A stretch of 64,000 nucleotides of DNA from Liopterus haemorrhoidalis (lineage: Eukaryota > Arthropoda > Insecta > Coleoptera > Dytiscidae), in NCBI GenBank assembly GCA_963971575.1, contig OZ020622.1:36982301-37046300 (forward strand). Reading direction: 5' to 3'. The position numbers were made by a program, and so were the translations under genes. The notes under the pieces are model-generated. The model was not told the DNA's origin and searched no databases. It was given only the letters and a program-made list of their open reading frames with translations. This document shows positions 54,299 through 64,000 of this stretch, piece after piece. Positions within the stretch are counted from its first letter, which is position 1; the number at the start of each line of letters is the position of its first letter.

Positions 54299-55079
54299 TT
54301 AACATCTGAGAAATTATTATTGTAAGTACTACAGAGTCTGACTATTGGAGAATTTTGGTAAGAATTCGTGTTCGCAAAAGGTATACAAAGAAGCGAAGAA
54401 GATCGCGTATTGTACACTGGAACATTAATAGTGATTAAATTTTGTAGTTCAACACAAGATAATAGATTATTAAGAATTTTATGCCAAATTTTCATGTCAG
54501 TCAAAGTGCGACGATCCTTTAGTGTGAGAAAATTAAACTCGGCGCAACATATATTATAATTGATATAGTTATAATATATCCGGTTCCTATTACCCGGTTC
54601 TGATTACCCGGTTCCGGGTCCCGTTTTCGGATACTCGGTTCCAATTACCCGGTTCCGGATACCCGGTTTCGAGTACCCGGTTTCGGATACCCGGTTCCGG
54701 ATACCCGGTTCCGGATACCCGGTTCCGGATACCCGGTTTCGGCTACCCGGTTCCAAAACCGGGTAACCGGGTAAACCCGGACTCGGTTTTTTTTTTGGAA
54801 CCGGTTCCGGTTCCGTCAAGATCGATTTCTGACAGCACTAATAACTATCCGATAGATACATTTGTATAGAAAGAAGGGATGACATTTACTCAGCAGATGA
54901 AGTTACAAATAACCTTATCTGTCAGATAGTTACCTGGAACTTTATCTGAAGGTGGAAAGACCGGGCCTTAATCACATACTCATTTATTATAGCTTACAAA
55001 ATTATTATTTCGTCAGTATAACAAATCCAATTAATAAATATAAATAAGTCAATTGAATAATTAAATAATAAACTTTAAA

Positions 55080-55233
55080 TCTATATACTATATTAATAAA
55101 ATCGGAGACTAGGAATATGTTTTGTCTTTTTTAGTTTTTCGGCCACATAGATTATCTGACAATATCCGTAAAAAACTCAGTTTCTCTGTCTGTTTGTCCG
55201 AGGTTCACGCAAAAATAGGCGGATATATTTTAA
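55080..55233 (+). mobile_element. Helitron-like 5' end hosting the piggyBac composite
   Basis: TCTATATACTATATTAATAA after A (55079) looks like a Helitron 5' terminus, followed by a conserved-looking CTGTCTGTTTGTCCGAGGTT. It continues across the composite at 56160 (TTAACGTAATTTGGCATGATGG). No 3' end was assigned. Confidence 0.5.
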
Positions 55234-55754
55234 CCCTTTACCGCATAGTGTGCCATATTTGGCACATTCCGATTTTTATTTTTTATTTTACTTTTAAAAC
55301 TGAATCAGAACGTTACTTCATGAATGTTCATATATGCCACATACACAGCAATGGATCCTGCAGTATCTCAAGTAATGGGCTGCAATAGATTTGAGGATAT
55401 CAAGCGGAATTTGCACTTCAACGATAACTCTGAATCTATTGAGAAAGGATAACTACAAGATACGACCTTTTCTTTCAAAAATTCGTGGGCGAATGCTTTT
55501 AATCCCTAATGAAGAACACCTAGCAATTGCCGAGCAAATAATACGGAATCCTTTTCTTTTGTAACATAATGTAGAATCATAATGTTCCATGTATGGCACA
55601 TACCCTAAATTGTTATTTTAATTATTATTTTTTCATAAAAATAATAATTAATATTTTAAATATAATTTTTTAATTAATTTTTCTATCAATAAGAACCAAT
55701 TCCTAATGCTCATGAATTATTTCAGCCAAAAATAAAAATTCATGCAGTAAAGGG
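55234..55754 (+). mobile_element. piggyBac-type element, copy b (within composite)
   Basis: Ends CCCTTTACCGCATAG and ATGCAGTAAAGGG. Opposite orientation to copy a, nearly identical, and carrying the same transposase scrap (MDPAVSQVMGCNRFEDIKR in pieces). TTAA at 55755-55758 marks its inner end. Confidence 0.9.
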
Positions 55755-56020
55755 TTAACATTACCAATGTGTCTGTTACCAATTTTTTGCGCACTACTTC
55801 GATCCTTCTTCTTTTTTGTTGCTATCACGTCGTTTATCTAACGAAACCGGGTATCTGGAACCGGGTATCCGAAACCGGGTATCCGAAACCAGGTATCCGA
55901 AACCGGGTATCCGAAACCGGGTATCCGAAACCGGGTATCCGAAACCGGGTATCCGAAACCGGGTATCCGGAACCGGGTATCCGGAACCGGGTATCCGGGT
56001 AACGTGAAAATTAAAAACCC

Positions 56021-56159
56021 GGTAATTTATTATTTTTTCATAAAAATAATAATTAATATTTTAAATATATTTTTTTAATTAATTTTTCTATCAATAAGAA
56101 CCAATTCCTAATGCTCAAGAATTATTTCAGCCAAAAATAAAAATTCATGCAGTAAAGGG
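56021..56159 (+). mobile_element. piggyBac right-end fragment, copy c
   Basis: Matches the last ~140 bp of copy b (CATAAAAATAATAATTAATA, AGAACCAATTCCTAATGCTC, TTCATGCAGTAAAGGG). Confidence 0.88.
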
Positions 56160-56163
56160 TTAA

Positions 56164-56584
56164 CGTAATTTGGCATGATGGTAGATAGTAAAATCAGGAT
56201 GCGAAGGTAATATGACATCGCAACATTTTTATTCCAAGGGGTTGTTTCGGGGTTATAACTGTTTACTAAATAACTTAAATATATCTCTTATTATTGAATT
56301 AATAGAAAAATATGTATGACAAAAATTGTTTATAATAAGAAAACAAATCCTTTTGGTTCAAGGCATTTTTTCAATTGGATCAATATTTGGGGAGTTACGG
56401 TGGATACCATAAACCAAACTTTAGAAATATCTCACTTATTATTGACTTAACGGAAAAAACGTATATGACAAAAATTGTTTATAATGCGAAAGCATTTTTT
56501 TTTTTTTTTTTGTTCTATACAATTTTCCGATCCGATAAATATTTGGGGACTTATGGGGAACACTTTAAAACTAAAATTATATTA
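56164..56584 (+). repeat. ~150-bp satellite units, array 2 (first part)
   Basis: The first ~100 bp continue the Helitron-like host sequence. From about 56270 units with ATATTTGGGGAGTTACGG, TTATTATTGACTTAACGG and GACAAAAATTGTTTATAATG follow. The array is cut by the Tigger MITE at 56585. Confidence 0.72.
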
Positions 56585-57161
56585 CAGACGATTCCGTTTA
56601 ATTGGGCCACCGCTTAATTGGAGCAGCCGCTTATTTGGGACAAATCTTAAAGAACAGAAACCAAACCAAGGAACCAACAGTAAATTTACATGTTTAATTG
56701 GGACAACATTCCGCTTAATTGGGACAGTTAAGATCAGGGTACATATTATGTTACACATATTCTCAAGAAAATGTACAAAGAATTTAATATTACAGCGTTA
56801 TTTTATGCAGGAAGGAAATGAAGGGAGCCCTACATCCGCACTGAATACCTGTGATGATTTTGTAGAAGTGAAATGTTACAAAAACAAAAGACAGAGTACA
56901 CTTGACGCATTTTTGCATTGAATTAAATTGTATGTACCTATTTATTATTTTATTTTGGAAATTATTATTATTTTTTCTTAAAAGTTTATATTTTTTGGTT
57001 ATATGTAATTTATAGTTTTGTCCAAGAGTTTATAAAATAAAATTATTGAAAGAAAAATATGCATAGTTTAATTTTATGTGAAATTCGCTTAATTGGGGCA
57101 GCCGCTTAATTGGGCCAAAATGCCTAAGTCCCGATGTGTCCCAATTAACCGGAATCGACTG
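56585..57161 (+). mobile_element. Tigger-type MITE, 577 bp
   Basis: Ends CAGACGATTCCGTTTAATTG and, inward from 57161, CAGTCGATTCCGGTTAATTG, with TA outside (56583-56584, 57162-57163). Subterminal CGCTTAATTGGG(A/G)CAG blocks repeat several times. A short frame ends KRQSTLDAFLH before a stop at about 56919, which resembles the very C-terminal tail of Tigger transposases. Confidence 0.9.
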
Positions 57162-57163
57162 TA

Positions 57164-57800
57164 TTTGCTTTACATCTAAAATGCATATGAGAAAATGTTT
57201 TTTTCTCATATGCATGACTGGGGAAATATTTTTTTTCTGTCCAATTTTTTCCATTCAGATGAATATTTGGGGAGTTACGGGGGGTACCCTAAAGCTAAAC
57301 TTTTGAAATATGTCCCTTATTATTGAAAACAGCAAAAACGTATATAACAAAAATTGTTTATAGGTAATAAGAAATAAAATCTATTTTGCTGCGTATATTT
57401 TTTCGATTGAATGAATATCTGGGGAGTTATGAGTTCTCTTCAATGCAGTTTTTAATAAGATTAATTAGGGGGCTGAGAGGGGTGCTAACTATAACAATGA
57501 AATATCTCATTTATCGTTTACTTAAAGCAAAAATTAATATAAGAAAAGTTTTTCAAGATGAAGAAACGATTCTTCTATGTTCACAGCAGTTTTTAATGAG
57601 GTATATTTGGGGAACTATGTGGGCGCTACTTATAAACTTGAAAGGTCTCACTTATTGTCTACTTAACAGCAAAACTGTATATAAGAACATTTGCTTGGAA
57701 TGAAGAAACATTTATTTTCTGTTCAAGACTGTTTTCAATAAGATTAATATTTGGAGGGCTATGGGTATTTGGAGGCTTATGAGTGATACCTATAAACGAA
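57164..57800 (+). repeat. ~150-bp satellite units, array 2 (second part)
   Basis: Resumes with GATGAATATTTGGGGAGTTA (about 57258) and further units to 57800, each with TTATTGTCTACTTAACAGCA-like and AATAAGATTAAT blocks. A 13-bp inverted pair ATGCATATGAGAA/TTCTCATATGCAT lies near 57180-57216. Confidence 0.72.
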
Positions 57801-59389
57801 GTGCCTAGCTAATTATTTACGTAACTTATTTTCAAAATAAATGCCTTTTTTTCAACCATTTTTTTAAATTACTTTTTTTAGGGAAAAGGGACCCAGAAAC
57901 CGTTTGTGCTTCGGGCCACGATGTAAGTAAATACGGCCCTGGATCGGGGCTCATTCACATAATCTTTGTGGGGCCCTAGTAGATAAAAATTACACCTGAA
58001 TCGGTAAGCGAGGCGGGGACTCTTAAAGACCGGTGCCCGCCCATACCACGGGCCTTGTGGCTCGCATTTTACTCCTGATTTAAGGTAAAAAAATTAGGAG
58101 AGTTTTAATTAAAAATGATTAAAGGTTCTAAGAATAAAAATATTTAAAAAAACGGTTGAACTGGAATTTAAAATTCAAAGCTGACAAGTTTAAACTAAAA
58201 TTAATTTTTTAAATTAAAATTTTAGTTTAAATAAGTATAATTAAACGCATAAATAAAAAACGTATTCCATTCAGTCAGTAAACTGAAATTTTATCATATT
58301 AGGTTATAAACTTCAAGAAATAATAAATGCACTTATCGCATTTGACACCGATTCAAATCAAGATATTACCATAACATAACCAAACTCTTCATCTGCAGAA
58401 GACCATCTGTCAAAAATTCCCAACATCAAATGATAAATGAATAATGATAATGCCAACATATGAAAAATAATTACCACTCCATTAGTCACAAACACAGATT
58501 ATTTAAAACAAATCACCAGAACACTTGGATTATTTGTAATAAAATTCAAAATATACACATACACTTTTCGAATCGGTAGTAACAAACATAACTCCACTAT
58601 TGCACATACACGACTGAATATAATCGGGATTGCTCGCGCCCGATCGTTATATTTTTAGAGTGGGGAGCGCCTCGTAGTATATACCGAACGTTTGACAGGC
58701 GTGCATTTTGGGTTGCAGGGTAGTCAAGGGGTAAGGTATAAACAATTTTTGTTATTAGGGGTTGAAGTTACTTTTAAAGTTGGTTTACAAGAAGGTAATT
58801 AGAAGTTTGTTTACGGTAAAAGTTTTAAAATGAGACTTTTTTTTACAAGAGTTATATTTTAATGTATGCTTTGGCACGAAGTATGTTTTGGCTACGTATT
58901 TTGGTACATAAAATTAAAATAAGTATGATAAAACAAATGAACAAAATTTTAAGTGCTTGTCGTGACTTAAAATTTTGTTTTATTAAAGTTGTATTAAATA
59001 CAGAAAGAGGTATATGCCAAGGAGTTCTAGTCTGGGAGGCAGCGTTGCAAGTGACCTGGTCATTTCATCCCGAATGATTCCTGTTGGAAATTATTCCTTT
59101 CAGGTAGTAAGTTGATGATCTAAGCGTCAGCTGCGTTGGTACTGGTGGGGCTGGTCGCGAGAAAAAGTACATCTTGTAAAAATTAAATTTTCGAAAATTC
59201 ATTTCAAGCCTCCTGAAAAATTGCACAGTTATTGTTTAAGTGATAATAATAATAATAATAAAGTCAGCTGCTTGCGTAGTGGGGAATTATACTTCAGTCG
59301 CTTGTATAAATCTGTCATAAAAAAAATGATGTAAAATCATTTCAAATTCAATGAAACTTATACATCGAACTTATTATATAACTAGATTA
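57801..59389. other. No gene recognised
   Basis: At 57890-58075 are GC-richer blocks (ACGGCCCTGGATCGGGGC, GCGAGGCGGGGAC) resembling ends of unidentified DNA elements. The open frame at 58862-59077 has no motif. A TAA microsatellite lies at 59243-59260. Confidence 0.45.
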
Positions 59390-59750
59390 GGTTATCCGTC
59401 AACAATGACGGATTTATAATATAAAAATTTCAATTGTTTGTATATGTATTTGGTTTTATTTTTTAACGTATGTTAATTTCGTCGCCGGTCAGCTAATCAC
59501 GGGACAGGATATCACCAGTTAGCCAATCACGGGAAAGGGTGTCACCTGTCAGCCAATCAAGAGACAGGGTGTCCCCAGTTAGACAATCATGAGAACCTTA
59601 GGAAAAATTGACGTCATAATGTTACCGACACTACATACAGACACTTGCTAATATAGTTATTCATAAACTTTTTATGATTAAAACGCTTCATTTTTACACA
59701 GTACATTACATTTATATTGTTAAAACTAAAAATAATTTGAGACGTTTATT
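59390..59750 (-). repeat. Flank of the 121-bp array element, copy 2
   Basis: Contains three to four related short units (GTCAGCCAATCACGGGA, GTTAGCCAATCACGGG, GTCAGCCAATCAAGAGA) and then the flank shared with 18771-18960. In copy 1 only one such unit is present on this side. Confidence 0.7.
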
Positions 59751-60690
59751 TATGCCTACGAAACCCTAGACATTTCTGCATGTAATTATATTGGTGGATT
59801 CTTAAAGAATAAATCTGCAAAATATTGTTCATATCGGTCAAAGGATATAACAGTGTCTAAAATTTATTTTTTATGCCTACGAAACCCTAGATATTTCTAT
59901 ATATAATTATATTCGTAAATTTTTAGAAAATAAATCTGCAAAATATTGTTCACATCGGTTAAAGGATACAGGCCTGTCTAAAGTTTTTCGTTTATGCCTA
60001 CGAAACGCTTAACATTTCTATATGTAATTTTATCCGCAGTTTCTTAGAGAATAAATCTGCAAAATATTGTTTATATCGGCCAAAGCATATAGGAGTATCT
60101 AGAGTTTCTTGTTTATGCCTACGAAACCCTAGACATTTCTGTATGTAATTATATTCGTAGATTCTTAGAGATTAAATATGCAAAATATTGTTGATATCAG
60201 TCAAAGGATATAGGAATGTCTATAGTTTCTTGTTTATGCCTACGAAATCCTAGAAATTTCTATATGATATTTTATCCGCAGATTCTTAGAAAATAAATCT
60301 GCAAAATATTTTTCATATCGATCATAGGATATAGGAGTGCCTAGAGTTTCTTGTTTATGCCTACGAAAGCCTAGACATTTCTATATGTTATTTTATTCGC
60401 AGTTTCTTAGAGAATAAAACTGTAAAATATTGTTGATATCAGTCAAAGGATATAGGAGTATCTAGAGTTTCTTGTTTATGCCTACGAAATCCTACACATT
60501 TCTATATGTAATTATATTCGTAGATTCTTAGAGAACAAATCTGCAAAATACCTGTCAATCAAGAGACCTCAAGAGTCCCCAGTTAGCCAATCACGAGAAC
60601 CTTAGGAAAAATGACGTCACAGTGTTACCCAGATCCACTACCCACTAACACACACTAGCTAATTATATATGTACGATTAGAATAATAAAA
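59751..60690 (-). repeat. 121-bp tandem array, copy 2, uninterrupted
   Basis: Seven units; GCCTACGAAACCCTAGA recurs at about 59754, 59876, 59996, 60116, 60238, 60359 and 60480. The end flank (60548-60690: TTGATTGACAGG in reverse, GTGACGTCA, ATTAGCTAGTGTGTG in reverse) equals the left flank of copy 1. So copies 1 and 2 are the same element in opposite orientations. Confidence 0.87.
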
Positions 60691-60937
60691 ACAACAATCA
60701 GCTGTTTGCACAATGGAGGTAATACCGTCAGCTGAGGGATTATAATTGCTGAGCGGGCATTTAGCCTTTGTATCTTTGAAACATTATTTTTCGGCTTACA
60801 AGTTCACAGTCACTTTTTTAAATTACTTATCGACAGAATACATTTTATTATTTGGTTATAGATTTGTTTCACTATCTAATTTGCAGAATGGCAAATTTTA
60901 GTAGATACACCAGGCCGTTTTTAGGGTTTTATAAGTA

Positions 60938-62210
60938 CGAGGGATACCTTTTATGTTTTTTAAACAACCACAAGATGGCAATATTGAAATGTGTCATTAC
61001 TATATTCGTAAAATTTTACATTTGTTATTGTGAAATCAGTGGCAGCTTATAAATTGACCGAGTAGTTTGTTGACAGTGAGCCTTAAAAACAAACAAGTTG
61101 GTGAAAAAATGGATATTGCTCGTGAAGGTTTTCGTTGGATCATTTTTTACGATTTTACTAAAGGCCTAACTCAATAACAATGTATAGATTCGCTTCGTTC
61201 AACTTTTGGTAATGAAGCTCCATCAGAAAAGACTGTTTTCAATTGGTTTGCAGAATTTCGTCGTGGTCGTGCGTCCGTCAGTGATGAATCCCGTGAAGGT
61301 CGACCAAAATCGGTTATGATTCAAAAAAACATCGATGCTGTGCGCAAACTGATTGAAGAAGATCGGCATGTGACTTACCGTGGGATAGAGGCATCCTTTG
61401 GCATATCACAGACTGAAATACATTCGATTTTGTATGAACATTTAGCTGTGAAAAAGATCTGTTCCCGATGGATTCCGCATAATTTGACTCAAGCTCAAAA
61501 AAGGCTTGTGTTGATTGGTGTAAGGGAATGCTAAAAAAATTCAACCTAGGCACTGCAAAATCCGTATACAACATCGTTACAGGTGACGAAACTTGGATTT
61601 ATGAACCGGAAACTAAGCAATAATCCACTGTTTGGGGCTTCCAAGATGAACCGAAACCCACAAAAGTTGTTCGTTCACAAAGCACTTCCAAGAAAATGAT
61701 AACTTGTTTCTTCGGTTGTACTGACCATTCCTTTAGAGGATCGGAGAACAGTTAATGCTGAATGGTATACAACAATTTGTTTGCCATGAGTCATCGGCAA
61801 AATCAGGAAAAACAACCAAAAACGTCGCATCATTCTTCATCATGACAATGAAAGTTCCCACAATGCACGTCAAACAATTGATTATTTGAAGGAGAAAAAC
61901 ATTGAATTAATGTCTCATTGCCCGTATTCACCTGATTTATCCCCTAAGGACTTTTTTTCGTTCCCCAATGTCAAACAAAAAATGCGTGGACAGCGATTTT
62001 CATCACTTCAAGAAACTGTTGAAGCCTTTAACCATATTTTTGAGTTACCAATTTCAGAGTGGAAAAAAATGTTTCGAGAATTGGTTTGAACGCATGCAAA
62101 AGTGTATAAATCTTAAAGGCGAATATTTTCAAAAGCAATTTTAAACAGTTTGTTCCTAAAATATTTTTTCTCTTTCTTAGTTTTTGTAAAAACTTGATAG
62201 GTAGCCCTCG
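60938..62210 (+). mobile_element. mariner element (DD34D), 1273 bp
   Basis: Ends CGAGGGATACCTTTTATG (60938) and, inward from 62210, CGAGGGCTACCTATCAAG, then a TTTTTAMA tract. TA flanks both sides (60936-60937, 62211-62212). Confidence 0.93.
61109..62144 (+). pseudogene. mariner transposase pseudogene
   Basis: From ATG 61109: MDIAREGFRWIIFYDFTKGL, a stop after TQ, then FGNEAPSEKTVFNWFAEFRR, SDESREGRPKSV, second helix-turn-helix (VTYRGIEASFGISQTEIHSI), RWIPHNLTQAQK. Around 61500-61800 frameshifts scatter the segment with the first Asp (TGDETWIYEPE-like in one frame). Then ILHHDNESSHNARQTIDYLK with the second Asp, and CPYSPDLSPKDFFSFPNVKQ with the third, 34 residues on. The end reads NWFERMQKCINLKGEYFQKQ and F before the stop. 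Full-length but broken by at least one stop and several frameshifts. Confidence 0.9.
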
Positions 62211-62212
62211 TA

Positions 62213-62854
62213 CACCAGATCTGGCTCGCAGACTGTTTTGCTTTAAAACCATTAATATTAAAAGTAAGAAATTTTTACATTAATTGAAAAATAGCAAGAC
62301 ATAAATAACCTTGTTATGCCAAAATCAATAAAAATGAACACGCAATTTTAAATAACGACCCTGAAATTGTAACCCAATTTTTCCGATTCACATTTAACAG
62401 TGATTTCTATTAAATAAATCGTTACGGATCTGTTTAAATTTGGGCAGAAGCACGTAGAAATGGTTAATTGATGACAGATGTGTTTTGTTTTGCGAACAAA
62501 AGTGCTGCTCTAAAAAAAGACTGGTGTGATTTTGTTTTGAAAAGAACAAATGAAGGTAGTGTAACCGCAGATATATGGAATTTCGTGCACAGAATTGAAT
62601 ACATGTTTTAATGATTCAATATACGTTGCTATTTTTTGGTTTGTTTCTATTTTTGTTACATTAAATTTGATCATTCACAGTTTGGACAGGTTGCTTTCAA
62701 AAAATCCAAATGTAATCATGGAACATGAGAATTACATTGGATGTAGCTACAAAAATGGTTTTATTGTTATGTGTTGTGATGGGAATGAAATTTTTATGCA
62801 GTCAATTTTGATAATTCGTCTGATGAGTTATTGACAAATCTACAGGGTGTAACT
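62213..62854. other. No gene recognised
   Basis: An open frame at 62595-62834 has a hydrophobic first half but no recognised motif. CTACAGGGTGTAACTG at 62841-62856 looks like a DNA-element end. Confidence 0.4.
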
Positions 62855-63026
62855 GAATACATATCAGGTCGTCAAGGATGAAAGTTGTAGTTAATAATAT
62901 TGCCAACTTTAACAGCTCATTATTTGACATGGGCTTAATATTTTACCGTTCTGTTTGTTTTCTGTTGGAAAGTTATACATCTCGCCCGTTTAAAATCATC
63001 GTATGCTCTAAAAAATATCAAAAACT
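62855..63026 (-). repeat. Dispersed repeat shared with 34224-34395
   Basis: On the minus strand same order as the partner (GTTTTTGATATTTTTTAGAG ... CATCCTTGACGACCTGAT). Its end is directly joined to TDR copy F. Confidence 0.75.
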
Positions 63027-63078
63027 TTTTTAGGGTTTTGTAGGTATGACCAAAAAACCCTTATACCGTCATTTTGTC

Positions 63079-63128
<50 letters not shown>

Positions 63129-64000
63129 TCGGTAAAAATTGTAGCCAAACGGCTAAACTTAGAGAGTTGAAATTGCGCATGCTTATACAACTCTTTGACC
63201 CGCACATAGGTAAAATACTAAAACATCTAAAAAACATATCCCCCTAAAAATATAAACAAATATGTGCTCATCGAAAAAAAAATATTTTTTTTTGTAATTC
63301 TGAGTAGGGTATCAAATGAAAGCCCTTGGTACGTGGATTAACGATCAAATTTTTATTTTTGCAAAATAAATTATTTTTAAGCGATTTTTGCCAAAATTGT
63401 GCAAAAATTTTTTTGTCCCACACCCTGTAGCCCAGATGGTTTAAACTAAAAATCTGAAAAAATTCTAAGTAATGTACATTGCTGTGAACCGGAATAGTTC
63501 AACAGGAATTTTTGATCAGATTAGGTTTTTGGAAAAAAACGCATTTTTTGTGATTTTTGGCTAATAATGTACACAAGTTATAACTTTGTAACACGTCACA
63601 CTGTAACGTGTATGCTGGTCTAGTGGTATTAGACGCTGATTTTTCACCCAAGTAACCCGATCCGAAAGGGATCGAACCCTGTGAGAAGAGACTATATTAT
63701 TTTTTGTTTTTTTTTTTTAATTTTTATATTGTTTAAATTATTTTTTCAAAATTCTAGTTATATTTTGGCAAATGTTGCATTTAATTTTTAAAAGCGTAAA
63801 TTTAATAGCCAGTGGAAATTGTTTAAATTATAATTTAATTCTGTTTCAATGTACACGAAATCAGAGGGGCGGAACTTATAACAACCAATGGAAGCCATAG
63901 GCGCAATTTTTAAAATTCTTAATGAATCTTGCTATATAAAAAAAAATACTGCACATATTTAGAAACCTAAATAATGGTATTAGGCGTTCGAATTAAAATT
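63027..64000 (-). mobile_element. TDR element, copy F, runs off the window
   Basis: Terminus TTTTTTAGGGTTTTGTAGG, CTGT array (63079-63128), inner arms, cassette (63611-63685), outer arm (GTTATATTTTGGCAAATG, AACCAATGGAAGCCATAGG) still unfinished at the window edge. Confidence 0.82.
63611..63685 (+). other. tRNA-like cassette in TDR copy F
   Basis: A-box-like TGGTCTAGTGGTATTAG (from 63616) and a B-box-like GATCGAACCCTG (63670-63681); the interior differs from the other five. Acceptor stems do not pair. Confidence 0.5.

Larger units (their letters stand above)
53439..54840. mobile_element. hAT-type element with CCCGG minisatellite, 1402 bp
   Basis: Ends TAGTGCTGGGAACCG and, inward from the right, TAGTGCTGTCAGAAATC. 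The 8-bp ATAACTAT is duplicated outside (53431-53438, 54841-54848), and the MITE at 26402 shows the empty site. Both flanks of the interior carry a 14-bp minisatellite (GGATACCCGGTTTC; about 53520-53670 and 54595-54745). A piggyBac element sits inside. The open frames reading PGIRNRVSETGYPK are minisatellite translations. Confidence 0.9.
53299..54967. mobile_element. Harbinger-like MITE (GGCCCGG family) enclosing a hAT
   Basis: Outer ends GGCCCGGTCTTTCCACC and GGTGGAAAGACCGGGCC match the 259-bp MITE at 26402-26660, and the inner parts follow the same sequence on both sides of the insertion at 53439-54840. TTAA is present directly outside both ends, slightly different from the TAA seen for the other copy. 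Confidence 0.87.
55234..56159. mobile_element. Composite piggyBac with captured hAT DNA, 926 bp
   Basis: Left part: a complete piggyBac copy (b, 55234-55754). Middle: 55759-56020, the reverse complement of 53500-53759, i.e. the flank of copy a including the hAT minisatellite. Right part: 56021-56159, a second right piggyBac end (c). TTAA lies at both outer edges (55230-55233, 56160-56163), and joining the outer flanks gives one continuous sequence (GGATATATT-TTAA-CGTAATTTGG). The whole therefore moved as a unit using its outermost ends. Confidence 0.85.

Noticed and set aside
58862..59077. 71-codon open frame with hydrophobic start
   Set aside because: No recognisable domain, no promoter or splice support, length compatible with chance.

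Overview
This window is eukaryotic nuclear DNA, AT-rich and almost wholly built from transposable elements. The combination of mariner/Tc1 relatives, piggyBac, hAT, Tigger, PIF/Harbinger-like MITEs, a Helitron and a jockey-type LINE scrap points to an arthropod, most likely an insect; the order cannot be fixed from sequence alone. There are no operons, no bacterial signals, no rRNA, and no tRNA gene I would call functional. I found no complete host protein-coding gene. The only host-like coding trace is the N-terminal half of a THAP zinc finger near 2.9-3.0 kb (minus strand), cut off by a repeat.

Layout. 1-3.9 kb: anonymous DNA, a 22-bp perfect inverted repeat, an element fragment and the THAP trace. 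3.9-5.3 kb: a dead DD34D mariner bracketed by a 69-bp direct repeat. 5.8-12.7 kb: copies of a dispersed family I call the TDR element (hairpin at one end, a (CAGA)n array at the other, a tRNA-like cassette inside). 12.8-14.1 kb: LINE fragment, ~150-bp satellite units and a tRNA-headed SINE-like insert. 15.3-19 kb: a ~121-bp tandem array split by a 2.4-kb Helitron that carries a small hAT element. 19.3-22.1 kb: a MITE and a dead Tc1 element. 23.6-26.3 kb: a long-arm foldback element beside a Tigger remnant. 26.3-31.5 kb: subfamily-2 TDR copies carrying nested MITEs. 32.8-34.4 kb: TDR copy plus a shrunken mariner. 35.5-37.6 kb: a CTGT/CCGT-rich repeat, one copy split by a hAT. 38.3-41.1 kb: hAT-like MITE and a TDR copy split by a nearly intact DD41D transposon. 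42-45.2 kb: repeat copy, tRNA-like segment, mariner deletion derivative, dead DD41D-type copy. 47-50 kb: TDR copy, inverted DD41D-type copy, third CTGT-rich repeat. 50.6-52.2 kb: MITE, TDR copy, Helitron 3' end. 53.3-56.2 kb: a three-level nest (piggyBac in hAT in Harbinger-like MITE) followed by a composite piggyBac that has captured part of that hAT. 56.3-57.8 kb: satellite units split by a Tigger MITE. 59.4-60.7 kb: second 121-bp array. 60.9-62.2 kb: dead mariner. 63-64 kb: TDR copy running off the window.

Most insertions could be dated relative to one another because the target-site duplication, or the uninterrupted sequence in a paralogous copy, is visible. The most unusual observations are (1) TDR copies with constant arms but a different tRNA-like cassette in each, (2) a piggyBac composite whose outer flanks rejoin at a single TTAA, (3) the 69-bp repeat whose edges coincide exactly with both mariner ends, and (4) internally deleted mariners that keep the DNA-binding region and lose the catalytic core. 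All alignments were made by eye; identities are qualitative.
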